Shown: piece after piece, positions 25,257-34,060 of the stretch
How positions within the stretch are numbered: position 1 is the first letter of the stretch
How the letters are laid out: each line of letters opens with the position of its first letter
DNA from: Spartobacteria bacterium
GTDB taxonomy: Bacteria > Verrucomicrobiota > Verrucomicrobiia > Chthoniobacterales > UBA6821
Length of the DNA: 64,000 bases
Assembly (NCBI GenBank): GCA_947487385.1
Contig: CANKWU010000008.1
Span: forward strand, 1 to 64,000
Direction of reading: 5' to 3'
Notes under the pieces: generated by a model
Told to the model about the DNA's origin: nothing
The model's database searches: none
Seen by the model: only the letters and a program-made list of their open reading frames with translations
Made by a program: the position numbers and the translations under genes

Positions 25257-25844
25257 TTAAATCGAACGAAGGGTGATGCAGATCATGCCTTGATCACTAT
25301 GATCACTATTTTTTGCCGAACGGGGTCTGGAGTTCCCAATGATGCCTCCCTTGCTGACATTGATCGCCTGCATCACGCCATCTTGCTTTGCAAGGATCGG
25401 AACCTTTTTGCCATCGACAAGCAGCGTCACGATAATTTCGCCGACTTTGACCATGTCGCCGGGGTGCTTGTGAACTGCGATCACTTTGGCGCCCAGAGGG
25501 GCTGGGATATCGTGCTGGACACTATTTTGATTAATAACTTTTTTTACAGCAGAGGCTACCGCGCGTTGATCGGATAACTTCCCATCCTCTGCGAGCTTAT
25601 CAATTTCGGAAGTCATCTGCGTGACAGCTGGGGAGTTCGTGGTAGCCATTGCTTGGGGGGCAACGGGTGGCTGAACTAAAGTCGTGGCCGGCTTCGGAAG
25701 CGGGCTAGGAGATATCGCAGGAGAAGGCATCTGGCTCGGCGCCGGAGTCGCATCCTGCGCCTGAAGAGCGGACGGCGCCGAGAAGACCAGCAAGATAATT
25801 GCTGAACCCAAATTCATGAAATCTGTTCTATTTGACAAAATCAT
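25257..25844 (-). CDS. exported protein with biotinyl/lipoyl-like domain
   Basis: The protein has about 195 residues. A signal peptide (hydrophobic stretch around NLGSAIILLVFSAPSALQA) is followed by a Pro-, Ser- and Ala-rich linker. Then comes a biotinyl/lipoyl-type barrel: IPAPLGAKVIAVHKHPGDMV, then KVGEIIVTLLVDGKKVP and AKQDGVMQAINVSKGG. The position of the modified lysine aligns to Gly, with Lys at the next positions, so it is probably an unmodified single-hybrid domain like those in membrane fusion proteins. An exported free-standing version is unusual. The ATG at 25844 has AAGG five bases upstream. It lies 27 bases from the Ala-rich gene and is likely cotranscribed with it. Confidence 0.7.
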   Translation of the reverse strand: MILSNRTDFMNLGSAIILLVFSAPSALQAQDATPAPSQMPSPAISPSPLPKPATTLVQPPVAPQAMATTNSPAVTQMTSEIDKLAEDGKLSDQRAVASAVKKVINQNSVQHDIPAPLGAKVIAVHKHPGDMVKVGEIIVTLLVDGKKVPILAKQDGVMQAINVSKGGIIGNSRPRSAKNSDHSDQGMICITLRSI

Positions 25845-26000
25845 CTTAACCTTAACTTCCACCGGTAGCCTCGGTTATGCAAGCAGGAAAGGCTCCCTCC
25901 ATGTGACAATTTTGAAGCAATTGACAGATTGCGTTGATTGAGCTTCGAGTGTTGGGTAGTTCATTTTTAGGCTTTGTTTATTCCCCGAAACAGTCTTCTG

Positions 26001-26870
26001 ATGATGAAATATTTAATGGGCTGTCTAGTCCTAATTTGCTCCGGATTTGTTACATCCTCCCCTCTGGCCCGCTATGGGCTGGATGGACATGCCTTGGATT
26101 CATCCGGCCATGGAAGGGATGGATCACTTAAAGAGACATCAACCGCCCTAGATAGAAGCTCTCATGAGAAAGGAGCTCTCAGTTTCAGAGCCCACTCCGA
26201 AGCCCGCTTTCCGGTTGACTTCACAACCGTAAAGGAAATCACCATCTCCGTTTGGGTATGGAGGCAGTCGGCGGATAATAGTTTCTTTGTAATTAACGAT
26301 GGGTGGATGAAGGGAGTCATTCTAGCATTTGAACCCATACTTGGCCCTACCCATCAGGAGCGAGTTGCTCTTTTGGCGGGAAATGGCACGGAGTGGTTCA
26401 AGGCGGTTACTCTGGCGGAGTTGCCGGTTCGCTCATGGTTCCATCTGGTTGGCACCATCGATGCCAAAGGGAATATGATGATTTACCTTGATGGAAAGTC
26501 ATTGGCTTCCGGCTCCATGCAGCCTTCGCTGAATTTCGAACCAGGCAATCCGACAGCAACGGTCTTCGGAAGCATGCACCATGATGCCATGGATGCTGAA
26601 TTGGGAAGGGTGAATGATTTAACTTTTTATGATAAGGCACTCACGCCAACCGATGTACAGAAGTTACACAGTTCGGAGTTGGCAGGGACTTTACATTCAT
26701 TGATTTTCTGGATGCTGATTCTTCGATTGGTCCCCTTGACTTTCATGGGGGTCGGTTTCTCGGTTTATTTGATTTATTGGATGAGAAAGCACCTCAGGAA
26801 ACACAAAGAGGAAGTCAGGCAGAAAGAGGAACAAGGGTTTATTGCAGAAATTCCTGTTAACCCCTACTGA
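26001..26870 (+). CDS. membrane-anchored LamG/concanavalin-like protein
   Basis: The protein has about 289 residues. A signal peptide (MKYLMGCLVLICSGF) is followed by a LamG-like jelly roll with typical landmarks: LDGHALDSSGHGRDG, then ITISVWVW, SWFHLVGTID, MMIYLDGKSLASG and GRVNDLTFYDKALTPTDVQKLH. A C-terminal membrane segment (about 235-260) and a charged cytoplasmic-looking tail (KHLRKHKEEVRQKEEQ) complete it. Such domains bind glycans or serve as structural modules at the cell surface. The ATG pair at 26001 and 26004 leaves the start slightly uncertain. No partner gene is evident, and the next gene, hom, lies 90 bases away. Confidence 0.8.
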   Translation: MMKYLMGCLVLICSGFVTSSPLARYGLDGHALDSSGHGRDGSLKETSTALDRSSHEKGALSFRAHSEARFPVDFTTVKEITISVWVWRQSADNSFFVINDGWMKGVILAFEPILGPTHQERVALLAGNGTEWFKAVTLAELPVRSWFHLVGTIDAKGNMMIYLDGKSLASGSMQPSLNFEPGNPTATVFGSMHHDAMDAELGRVNDLTFYDKALTPTDVQKLHSSELAGTLHSLIFWMLILRLVPLTFMGVGFSVYLIYWMRKHLRKHKEEVRQKEEQGFIAEIPVNPY

Positions 26871-26959
26871 AGTTGGGGGGTGATTCGCAGATCATAACTT
26901 TTTTAAAAAAAGGCGTCTTTACCTGAGCGGGCTCAACAGAGAAGATAGAAGGCTGATTT

Positions 26960-28252
26960 ATGAGGACGATCGGCATTGGACTAGCCGGCTTCGGCACTGT
27001 AGGCGCTGGGGTCTATGAGAATCTGGAGCGCCACCGCGAACTGATTGCGGAACGTTCCGGATATGCATTTTCCGTGCGTCGGATCGTCGTGCGCGATCTG
27101 AAGAAACCTCGTGATGTCCCGGCCCCCGCCTCTCTCTTCTCCAGCCGGTGGCAGGACCTGCTAGAGGATCCCGAAATCAAGATCGTCGTCGAACTGATCG
27201 GCGGGACAACGGAGGCCTTCGACCTGACGATGGCGGCGATCCGCTCGGGACGCATCGTCGTCACGGGAAACAAGGCTCTTTTGGCTGAGCGGGGAGCGGA
27301 AATTTTTGGCCTGGCGAGCGAGTGCAAAGTTCCAGTTTTCTTCGAGGCGGCAGTGGCCGGCGGCATTCCGATCATCCAGTCTCTCCGCGATGCCTTCGTC
27401 GGCAACCGTATCGAGTCAGTACACGGAATCCTCAACGGCACAAGCAACTATATCCTGACCCGGATGCAAGAGGCAGGGCTCGACTACCCCGATGCCCTCG
27501 CGGAGGCGGTCGCGCTAGGTTATGCCGAGGCCGACCCCACGCTTGATATCAATGGTTGGGACGCCGGACACAAGGCGATCATCCTGGCCGCCCTCGCCTA
27601 CGGATTCTGGGTCGATCCTGCCACGGTCCGTGTCGAGGGGATAGACCGCGTGAGTGCGGCGGACATTCATTTCGCGAAGAGCCTCGGCTACTGCATCAAG
27701 CTCCTGGGATCGATTCGCGAGAAGGAGGGCAACGTCGAGGTGGGGGTCGCCCCGACTCTCATCCCTCTCGGGAATGTCCTAGCGTCGGTGACCGGGGTCT
27801 TCAATGCGGTGGCCGTCCGTGGTGATCTCGTCGGCGACAGTCTTTTCTACGGACGCGGGGCTGGACGCGGCCCCACTTCCACCTCGGTCATCGGGGATCT
27901 TGTGGAAGCGGCCCATGTGCTGGATGCCCCGCGCCAGACCTACGGCTTTTCCTCCCACGGTCTCTATGGCAGCAGTCGTCCCGCTGCAGAAATCATCGGC
28001 TCCTATTACCTGCGCCTCTCCGTGGATGACAAGCCAGGCGTTCTAGCCCTCATTGCCGGAGTTCTCGGCGGGGCAGGTATTGGCATTTCTTCGGTAGTCC
28101 AGCCTGAGTCGATAGCCGGGGTTGAAACCCCTCTTGTGCTGATGATCCACGAAGCCGCCTACGGAGCCATGTGTGCCGCCCTTGCGAAGATCGCCGCCCT
28201 CAACTGCGTGAAGGGAGAGCCCGTTCTCTTCAATGTGGAAACCTTTTCCTGA
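26960..28252 (+). CDS. hom: homoserine dehydrogenase
   Basis: Hom reduces aspartate semialdehyde to homoserine, the branch point to threonine and methionine. The 430-residue monofunctional enzyme has the N-terminal nucleotide site GLAGFGTVGAGV, VVTGNKALL, the catalytic region with EAAVAGGIPII and NGTSNYILTRM, the ALGYAEADPTLDINGWDAGHKA signature, and a C-terminal ACT domain (about 345-430). The start is the ATG at 26960. It is the first gene of hom-thrC-lysC with short gaps. No attenuator or riboswitch was seen in the short leader. Confidence 0.95.
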   Translation: MRTIGIGLAGFGTVGAGVYENLERHRELIAERSGYAFSVRRIVVRDLKKPRDVPAPASLFSSRWQDLLEDPEIKIVVELIGGTTEAFDLTMAAIRSGRIVVTGNKALLAERGAEIFGLASECKVPVFFEAAVAGGIPIIQSLRDAFVGNRIESVHGILNGTSNYILTRMQEAGLDYPDALAEAVALGYAEADPTLDINGWDAGHKAIILAALAYGFWVDPATVRVEGIDRVSAADIHFAKSLGYCIKLLGSIREKEGNVEVGVAPTLIPLGNVLASVTGVFNAVAVRGDLVGDSLFYGRGAGRGPTSTSVIGDLVEAAHVLDAPRQTYGFSSHGLYGSSRPAAEIIGSYYLRLSVDDKPGVLALIAGVLGGAGIGISSVVQPESIAGVETPLVLMIHEAAYGAMCAALAKIAALNCVKGEPVLFNVETFS

Positions 28253-28270
28253 TTTCCTGATCTGAATTTG

Positions 28271-29374
28271 ATGAAAGAGACCTTCAATGATTGTGGCGTG
28301 ATTGAGCGCTACCGGGAATTCCTTCCCGTCACCGATGCCACGCCCGTCATCTCCCTGAGCGAAGGCTCCACGCCACTGATCCATTCGCCCAAGCTGAGTG
28401 CGATCACCGGCGGTGAGGTCTATGTCAAATACGAGGGGCTGAATCCAACCGGCTCCTTCAAGGACCGAGGCATGACCATGGCGATCTCCAAGGCTGCCGA
28501 GGAGGGGGCCCATACCGTCCTCTGCGCTTCCACGGGAAATACCTCTGCCGCAGCTGCAGCCTATGCTGCGCGCGCCGGAATGAAGTGCGCCGTCCTTCTT
28601 CCTGCGGGACGTATCGCAGGAGGCAAGATGGTCCAGGCCTATATCTATGGAGCGACTGTCGTTGCCATCCGGGGAAACTTTGACGACGCCCTGCGACTCG
28701 TGCGCGAGTTGGGAGAGACCGGTGACTTTGCAATCGTCAACTCGATCAATCCCTACCGTATCGAAGGACAAAAGACCGCCGCCTTCGAGATCATCGAGGA
28801 GTTGGGGAATGCCCCCGATATCCATATCCTCCCCGTTGGCAATGCCGGGAATATCACGGCCTACTGGAAGGGCTACAAGGAGTTCAAGGATCTGGGCCGC
28901 AGCCACAAGCTTCCAAGGATGCTCGGCGTTCAGGCTGCCGGATCAGCGCCCCTCTATCATGGTGCCCCAATGGCCAATCCCGAGACCGTGGCCACAGCCA
29001 TCCGGATCGGACGCCCCGCCAGTTGGGACGGAGCCATCAATGCCGTCTCAGAGTCTGGCGGCTGCTTCGAGATCGTCGAGGACTCGGAGATCCTGGCAGC
29101 CCAGAAGTGGCTTGCTTCCAACGAGGGAATCTTTGTGGAGCCTGCCAGCGCCGCCCCCGTGGCCGCTCTCTTCAAATGCTTCAACCGCAGCGGAAAAACC
29201 ACGCAGTGCGACTCCTGTCCCTTCCGCCAGGTCCAGCCTGGATCCAAGGTGGTACTCACGGTCACCGGTCACGGACTTAAGGATCCCGATACGGCCAAGC
29301 ATGCGGTGACTGCACCCATCGAAACCGAGGCCACGGCAGCAGCTGTCCGTGAGGCCCTGGCTAAGATCGGCTGA
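28271..29374 (+). CDS. thrC: threonine synthase
   Basis: ThrC converts O-phosphohomoserine to threonine with PLP. The 367-residue protein has the PLP lysine in [10 protein letters not shown], the glycine-rich [17 protein letters not shown] loop and [20 protein letters not shown] segment near the C-terminus (about residue 315) could be a small metal site. The start is the ATG at 28271, with a TTG just before it. It lies between hom and lysC, which makes it the likely main threonine synthase. A second homologue at 37378-38634 sits under a SAM riboswitch and so probably has another job. No homoserine kinase gene was found in the window. Confidence 0.93.
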   Translation: MKETFNDCGVIERYREFLPVTDATPVISLSEGSTPLIHSPKLSAITGGEVYVKYEGLNPTGSFKDRGMTMAISKAAEEGAHTVLCASTGNTSAAAAAYAARAGMKCAVLLPAGRIAGGKMVQAYIYGATVVAIRGNFDDALRLVRELGETGDFAIVNSINPYRIEGQKTAAFEIIEELGNAPDIHILPVGNAGNITAYWKGYKEFKDLGRSHKLPRMLGVQAAGSAPLYHGAPMANPETVATAIRIGRPASWDGAINAVSESGGCFEIVEDSEILAAQKWLASNEGIFVEPASAAPVAALFKCFNRSGKTTQCDSCPFRQVQPGSKVVLTVTGHGLKDPDTAKHAVTAPIETEATAAAVREALAKIG

Positions 29375-29416
29375 TCCCAAGCCCTCAACTCTAGCCCCTC
29401 GACACTCGACTCACTC

Positions 29417-30634
29417 ATGCCCCTCATCGTTCAGAAATACGGCGGCACTTCTGTCGGTAATCCCGAGCGCATCAAGAATGTCGCGCGTCGTTTACTGGAG
29501 GCTCAGCGCGAGGGGAATTCCGTCGTCGCGGTCGTTTCCGCGATGTCTGGTGTTACCGATTCCTTGATCAAGCTCGCCCGCGAGGTCTCCTCGAAGCCCA
29601 CGGAACGAGAGATGGATGTTCTGCTCTCCACGGGTGAGCAAACTACAATGTCTCTTACTGCCATGGCGATCCAGAGTCTTGGCGGCAAGGCTGTCTCCCT
29701 GACGGGTGCCCAGGCTGGCATTGTCACCAACGGCGTCCATACCAAGGCCAAGATTAGTAATGTCACCCCAGACCAGATCAAAAAGCACCTCGATGAGGGG
29801 GCGATTGTGATCGTGGCTGGCTTCCAGGGAGAGACCAGCGAGGGAGACATCACAACGCTCGGTCGTGGCGGCTCCGACCTCACGGCCATTGCGCTGGCTT
29901 CTGCCCTTGATGCCGATGCCTGCCAGATCTTCACCGATGTTGACGGCGTCTACACGTGCGATCCCCGCATTGTGCCGACCGCCACAAAAATCGAGGCCAT
30001 CTCCTACGACGAGATGCTCGAGATGGCCAGCAGCGGCTCCAAGGTCATGCAGTCCCGCTCGGTGGAATTCGCCAAGAAATTCGGCGTGACCTTTGAGGTC
30101 CGCAGTAGCTTCAACAACAACCCAGGAACAACCGTGAAAGAAGAATCCGCAGGAATGGAACAGGTCGCCGTGCGCGGCGTCAGCGTCGAGCGCAATCAGG
30201 CCAAGGTCACCGTCAGCCAAGTCCCCGACAAGCCGGGATGCGCGGCCCGCCTCTTCACAGCACTCGCAGATGCTCATGTCATGATCGACGTGATTGTTCA
30301 GAACGTCTCCGCCGCAGGTTCCACCGACATCTCCTTCACCATGAACCGTGACGAACTCGAGAAGATCGGAGATCTTCTCGACCGCGTTGCCACCGAGATC
30401 GGGGCGGGCAAGGTCAGCAAGCAGGATGGGATTGCCAAGCTCAGCGTCGTTGGCATCGGAATGCGCACCCATTCCGGCGTTGCGGCAAAGCTCTTTGAAG
30501 CCCTTGCCAAGGGTGGCATTAACATTCAGATGATCTCCACCTCGGAGATCAAGATCGCCGTCATCCTCGACGAGGAGAAGATCTCCGATGCAGCTAAGCT
30601 GGCCCATACCGCCTTCGGCTTGGACGCAGCATAA
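29417..30634 (+). CDS. lysC: aspartate kinase
   Basis: LysC phosphorylates aspartate as the entry to lysine, threonine and methionine synthesis. The 405-residue protein has the N-terminal kinase motif VQKYGGTSVG, the GRGGSDLTAIALA loop and FTDVDGVYTCDPR, followed by two ACT domains (about 265-405, QVPDKPGCAARLF and GIGMRTHSGVAAKLF) that usually give feedback inhibition by lysine or threonine. It is a monofunctional enzyme of normal length. It is the last gene of hom-thrC-lysC and is followed by an inverted-repeat element and a bidirectional terminator. Confidence 0.96.
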   Translation: MPLIVQKYGGTSVGNPERIKNVARRLLEAQREGNSVVAVVSAMSGVTDSLIKLAREVSSKPTEREMDVLLSTGEQTTMSLTAMAIQSLGGKAVSLTGAQAGIVTNGVHTKAKISNVTPDQIKKHLDEGAIVIVAGFQGETSEGDITTLGRGGSDLTAIALASALDADACQIFTDVDGVYTCDPRIVPTATKIEAISYDEMLEMASSGSKVMQSRSVEFAKKFGVTFEVRSSFNNNPGTTVKEESAGMEQVAVRGVSVERNQAKVTVSQVPDKPGCAARLFTALADAHVMIDVIVQNVSAAGSTDISFTMNRDELEKIGDLLDRVATEIGAGKVSKQDGIAKLSVVGIGMRTHSGVAAKLFEALAKGGINIQMISTSEIKIAVILDEEKISDAAKLAHTAFGLDAA

Positions 30635-30642
30635 AATTCAAA

Positions 30643-30856
30643 TTCTCGCGCAGAGACGCAAAGGCGCAGAGATGGGATGACGAAATGTCATGAGGCAAAA
30701 GACCCAGCCAAGAGTCCGCTTAATGATGAGAGATGGTATGAGAACCCATTGCTGATCAATCAAGTGATTCTCTGATTTGAGGAGAGTAATGATGACGGTC
30801 CTCTCCGACCCAACCCTTCGTCTTTTCCTCCGCGCCTTTGCGCCTCTGCGCGAGAA
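30643..30856. repeat. inverted-repeat element with CGCAGAGACGC-type ends, copy 1
   Basis: The left arm at 30643-30672 (TTCTCGCGCAGAGACGCA and following) and the right arm at 30831-30856 are near-perfect inverted repeats of about 26 bases, separated by about 160 bases with no gene. A second element with the same arms lies at 51919-52077. It looks like a non-autonomous palindromic element of the REP or MITE kind. This element and the terminator fill the 322-base gap between lysC and rplQ. Confidence 0.75.
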
Positions 30857-30907
30857 CTCTCCCTTTCGAAGGCTTGGCCACCACCCACGCCATTCCCACA
30901 AAAGAGA

Positions 30908-30931
30908 AAGCCCCGGATTACTCCGGGGCTT
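30908..30931. terminator. bidirectional Rho-independent terminator between lysC and rplQ
   Basis: A nine-base-pair stem (AAGCCCCGG and CCGGGGCTT) with a six-base loop is followed by TTTCGTT on the plus strand and by TCTCTTTT on the minus strand. It can end the hom-thrC-lysC transcript from one side and the rpoA-rplQ transcript from the other. Confidence 0.85.
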
Positions 30932-30956
30932 TTCGTTGATTGATTGAAGAAGAGTT

Positions 30957-31460
30957 TTATTCCTCGCTCTTCTCTTCCTTGGCTTTCTTAGGAGCGGCCT
31001 TCTTTTTAGGAGCTTCAGCTTCAGCTTTTTCAGCCTTAGGTACCTTCGCTTTCTTGGCTGGCTTTTCAGCAGCTTCGGCGACAGCTTCTTCCTTCGCAAC
31101 GGGGGCATAATCGACCCACTCGAGGTAAGCCATCGGGGCGCTGTCACTGAGGCGTGCTCCGAGCTTCACGATGCGGGTGTATCCTCCCTTGCGGTCGGCT
31201 GCGGCGGGTGCGATCTCGGTGAAGAGCTTCTTCACGATATCCTTATGTTTCAGATAGGAGATCGCAACGCGACGGGAGTGAAGATCACCCTGCTTGCCCA
31301 GAGTGAGCATGCGCTCAGCCAGGGGCTTGGTAGCCTTGGCTTTGGCAAGGGTGGTCTTGATGCGATGGTGCTCAATGAGGCTGCAGACCTGGTTCGCGAG
31401 AAGCGAATCCCGGTGTGCTTGGCTACGGCCCAGCTTGACGGTTTTTTTACGATGACGCAT
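30957..31460 (-). CDS. rplQ: 50S ribosomal protein L17 with long Lys/Ala-rich tail
   Basis: L17 binds 23S rRNA near the exit tunnel. Residues 1-117 are standard (MRHRKKTVKLGRSQAHRDSL, then TTLAKAK, then DRKGGYTRIVKLGARLSD). A 50-residue tail rich in Lys, Ala, Glu and Pro (AEKPAKKAKVPKAEKAEAEA and more) follows, an extension seen in several phyla. The start is the ATG at 31460. It lies 29 bases after rpoA in the usual order. The tail is probably disordered and surface exposed. Confidence 0.96.
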   Translation of the reverse strand: MRHRKKTVKLGRSQAHRDSLLANQVCSLIEHHRIKTTLAKAKATKPLAERMLTLGKQGDLHSRRVAISYLKHKDIVKKLFTEIAPAAADRKGGYTRIVKLGARLSDSAPMAYLEWVDYAPVAKEEAVAEAAEKPAKKAKVPKAEKAEAEAPKKKAAPKKAKEEKSEE

Positions 31461-31489
31461 GGCGTTTTAGTTTTTTCTACTATGCCTTA

Positions 31490-32497
31490 TTATTCGGCAG
31501 CGGGGGCAAGATTCTCAACAAGGCCGGGCTCAAACTTCATGCCAAGGCCCAGACCGAGCTGGACGAGCTTGTCCTTGATCTCGTTCAGCGACTTCTTGCC
31601 GAAGTTGCGGTACTTAAGCATCTCGGCTTCGCTCTTGAGGGCGAGCTGTCCAACAGAGGTGATGTTCGCGTTGTTAAGGCAGTTCGCAGCACGTACGGAA
31701 AGTTCGATCTCGTTCACGCTCATGGCGAGCAATTTCTTGAGGCGATTGTTTTCCTGGCTGACCTCAACCGGGGTCTCGTCAAACTCGACCTGTGCGTCGT
31801 CGAAGTTGACAAAAACGTCCAGGTGATGACGGAGGATCGCCGCGGACTGAAGAAGGGCTTCGTCTGGGGTTAGGCGTCCATCGGTCCAGATGTCGAGGAT
31901 GAGCTTGTCGTAATCGGTCCTCTGGCCGACGCGGGTCTGCTCGACGGCGTACTTGACCTTGGTGACGGGCGAGAAAATCGAATCGATGGCGATAACACCG
32001 ATCGGCTTGTCCGGGGCCTTGTTCTCGTCACCCGTGGCGAAGCCGCGGCCAACCTTGACCTCGAACTCAGCCTCGAACTTCATTTTCTTGTCGAGGGTGC
32101 AGATGTGCTGATCAGGATTGAGAACCTCGCACTGGGCGGTTGATTGGATATCACCGGCTGTGATGGCGCCCTGCTTGTTGACCGAGAGGATCAGGTTACG
32201 GACCTCATGATCATGGGCTTTGAACTTGACCTTCTTGAGGTTGAGAATGATCTCGACGACATCCTCGACGACTCCGGGGATAGCGGTGAACTCATGGGGA
32301 GCCCCCTCGATCTTGACCGAGGTGATGGCTGCTCCCTCAAGGGATGAGAGAAGGGTGCGGCGAAGCGAGTTGCCGATGGTGTGGCCGTAACCGGCCTCAA
32401 AGGGCTCGGCAACGAACTGTGCGTAAGTTTCAGTGGCGGTTTTCTCGTTCTTGACGAGGGTCTTCGGCATTTCGAAGCGACCGAGGCGGATGGGCAT
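31490..32497 (-). CDS. rpoA: RNA polymerase alpha subunit
   Basis: This is the alpha subunit that seeds polymerase assembly. The 335-residue protein has the N-terminal dimerisation domain (GYGHTIGNSLRRTLLSSLEG, then IEGAPHEF and the LTPDEALLQSAAIL segment) and the C-terminal domain that contacts UP elements and activators (about 260-325, ELSVRAANCLNNANI, then RNFGKKSLNEIKDKL). The ATG at 32497 gives MPIRLGRFEMPK, a typical start in related bacteria. Upstream there is no rpsM, rpsK or rpsD, so the alpha operon is cut down to rpoA-rplQ here. Confidence 0.97.
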   Translation of the reverse strand: MPIRLGRFEMPKTLVKNEKTATETYAQFVAEPFEAGYGHTIGNSLRRTLLSSLEGAAITSVKIEGAPHEFTAIPGVVEDVVEIILNLKKVKFKAHDHEVRNLILSVNKQGAITAGDIQSTAQCEVLNPDQHICTLDKKMKFEAEFEVKVGRGFATGDENKAPDKPIGVIAIDSIFSPVTKVKYAVEQTRVGQRTDYDKLILDIWTDGRLTPDEALLQSAAILRHHLDVFVNFDDAQVEFDETPVEVSQENNRLKKLLAMSVNEIELSVRAANCLNNANITSVGQLALKSEAEMLKYRNFGKKSLNEIKDKLVQLGLGLGMKFEPGLVENLAPAAE

Positions 32498-32629
32498 AAT
32501 ATCTGATGGATTCGTTACCGGGTTTCCCTTGGCGCGTTTCGATGATCAGCAAGCGCTGCTCACCCAAGGACCGACGGCAAAATGTTTGATGCGCAGCTGA
32601 TAAGAATAGCCCATTTGTAATGAGCTGCA

Positions 32630-32721
32630 AGGATGAATAATGAGGGATGAAGGATGAAAAGATTTTTTCGGGGCAGATCTGCCTTTTTCGGCGTCTTCAT
32701 CACTCTGACTTCATCTTTTCA
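32630..32721. repeat. imperfect inverted repeat of ATGAA/TTCAT words
   Basis: The left side (AAGGATGAATAATGAGG, then GATGAAGGATGAAAAG) and the right side (CTTCATCACTCTGACTTC, then ATCTTTTCAT) are imperfect inverted repeats in the spacer between rpoA and the glutamine synthetase gene. The same word pattern recurs near 63331-63410 and 63626-63720. No gene lies in this 286-base spacer apart from this repeat and the terminator next to it. Confidence 0.5.
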
Positions 32722-32728
32722 TGCCAAA

Positions 32729-32760
32729 AAAACCGCCACCCCTTTCGGAATGGCGGTTTT
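32729..32760 (-). terminator. Rho-independent terminator of the glutamine synthetase gene
   Basis: A perfect ten-base-pair stem (AAAACCGCCA and TGGCGGTTTT) with a 12-base loop lies 24 bases after the stop codon. Read on the minus strand it ends in a run of seven T. Confidence 0.9.
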
Positions 32761-32783
32761 CTGAATGATACTGGTCGTTGGGA

Positions 32784-33806
32784 TTACTTAAGCGGAACGG
32801 TCTTTATGGTCTGAAGAACGCGGCTGGCAATTTTGTAAGGGTCGCCCTGGGAATTCGGACGGCGATCTTCGAGGTAACCCTTGTATTCGCTGTTCACAAA
32901 GCTGTGAGGCACACGGATCGAGGCACCGCGATCGGCGACACCATAGCTAAACTTGTCGATCGACTGGGTCTCGTGGAGACCTGTCAGGCGGAAGTGATTG
33001 TCAGGTCCATAGACGGCGATGTGCTCGTCCTTGAACTTGTCGAATGCTGCCATGAGCTTCTCGAAGTACTTCTTGCCACCCTTCTCGCGCATGAACTTGG
33101 TCGAGAAGTTGCAGTGCATTCCGGATCCGTTCCAGTCAACATCCTTGCCAAGCGGCTTGCAGTGGAACTCCACATCGACGCCGTACTTCTCGCAGACGCG
33201 CATCAGGACATAACGGGCAAGCCAGATTTCGTCGGCAGCCTTTTTGGATCCTTTGCCAAAGATTTGGAATTCCCACTGGCCCTTGGCCACCTCGGCGTTG
33301 ATACCTTCGTGGTTGATCCCCATCTCGAGGCAAATATCAAGGTGCTCCTCGACGATATCACGGGCGATGTCGCCAACGCTGTTGAAGCCGACTCCGCAAT
33401 AGAACCTGCCCTGCCCCTCGGATGGGAAGCCGCCCTTCGGGAAACCAAGCGGTGCACCATCCTTATAGAGGAAATATTCCTGTTCGAATCCGAACCAAGT
33501 ATCGGGATCATCATGGATGGTGGCGCGGCCGTTGGAAGGATGAGGCTTGCCGTCAGGCATCAGCACCTCGCACATGACGAGATAAGCGTTCTCGCGGGTC
33601 GGATCAGGGTAGCTGGCGACGGGCTTGAGGAGGCAATCGCTGCTCTTGCCCTCGGCCTGACGCGTCGAGCTGCCGTCGAAACCCCACATTGGGAGATCCT
33701 TTAGAAGGGGGGCCTTGGTGAACTCCTTGATGGCTGTCTTGCTGCGGAGGTTGGGAACCGGCTCGTAACCGTCGAGCCAGATGTATTCGAGTTTGTACTT
33801 CGCCAT
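32784..33806 (-). CDS. glutamine synthetase, eukaryotic-type GSII
   Basis: This enzyme makes glutamine from glutamate, ammonia and ATP. The 340-residue protein is of the short GSII type (octameter or decamer), not the 450-residue GlnA type. It has YIWLDGYEPVPNLRSK, WGFDGSSTRQAEG, the catalytic FGFEQEYFLY, the INAEVAKGQWEFQ segment and SFVNSEYKGYLEDRRP. The ATG at 33806 gives MAKYKLEYIW, and the longer frame adds a His-rich leader without family similarity. GSII is known in eukaryotes, actinobacteria, rhizobia and Verrucomicrobiota. It lacks the adenylylation tyrosine region of GSI, so regulation is probably at transcription. Confidence 0.93.
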   Translation of the reverse strand: MAKYKLEYIWLDGYEPVPNLRSKTAIKEFTKAPLLKDLPMWGFDGSSTRQAEGKSSDCLLKPVASYPDPTRENAYLVMCEVLMPDGKPHPSNGRATIHDDPDTWFGFEQEYFLYKDGAPLGFPKGGFPSEGQGRFYCGVGFNSVGDIARDIVEEHLDICLEMGINHEGINAEVAKGQWEFQIFGKGSKKAADEIWLARYVLMRVCEKYGVDVEFHCKPLGKDVDWNGSGMHCNFSTKFMREKGGKKYFEKLMAAFDKFKDEHIAVYGPDNHFRLTGLHETQSIDKFSYGVADRGASIRVPHSFVNSEYKGYLEDRRPNSQGDPYKIASRVLQTIKTVPLK

Positions 33807-33905
33807 GTGATTGGGGTGGTTGTGGTGCGTCCGTTGTCTATTTTTAATCACTTTCCGCGTATCGGACTACCGACGAAAGGTGATGTCCCAACTTTAAGAT
33901 CGGGT

Positions 33906-33934
33906 ATAATATGATCAAGCAACTTCAATGCCAA
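33906..33934 (-). promoter_or_regulatory. sigma-70-type promoter of the glutamine synthetase gene
   Basis: On the minus strand TTGGCA and TATTAT are spaced by exactly 17 bases, about 100 bases upstream of the start codon. This predicts a 5' leader of about 90 bases. No activator site could be assigned. Confidence 0.55.
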
Positions 33935-34060
33935 AATGCGGAATTCCTCTCGTGCGAAGAATTCCGAGTGAAAAGTAGGAAAGTGCAAAGGTAGAATGAA
34001 GGGGGCACGCAAACCTTTCACTTTCACTTTTTCCCACCTTTTACTTTCCCCCCTCTCATC

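Noticed and set aside
30638-31147. A minus-strand open frame overlapping the end of rplQ and the inverted-repeat element
   Set aside because: Lys/Arg/Leu-rich text is a frame-shifted reading of the L17 tail and of the repeat. rplQ is certain.
33807-33905. Possible glutamine riboswitch in the glutamine synthetase leader
   Set aside because: The leader has a small hairpin but lacks the conserved core of the glnA or downstream-peptide motifs.
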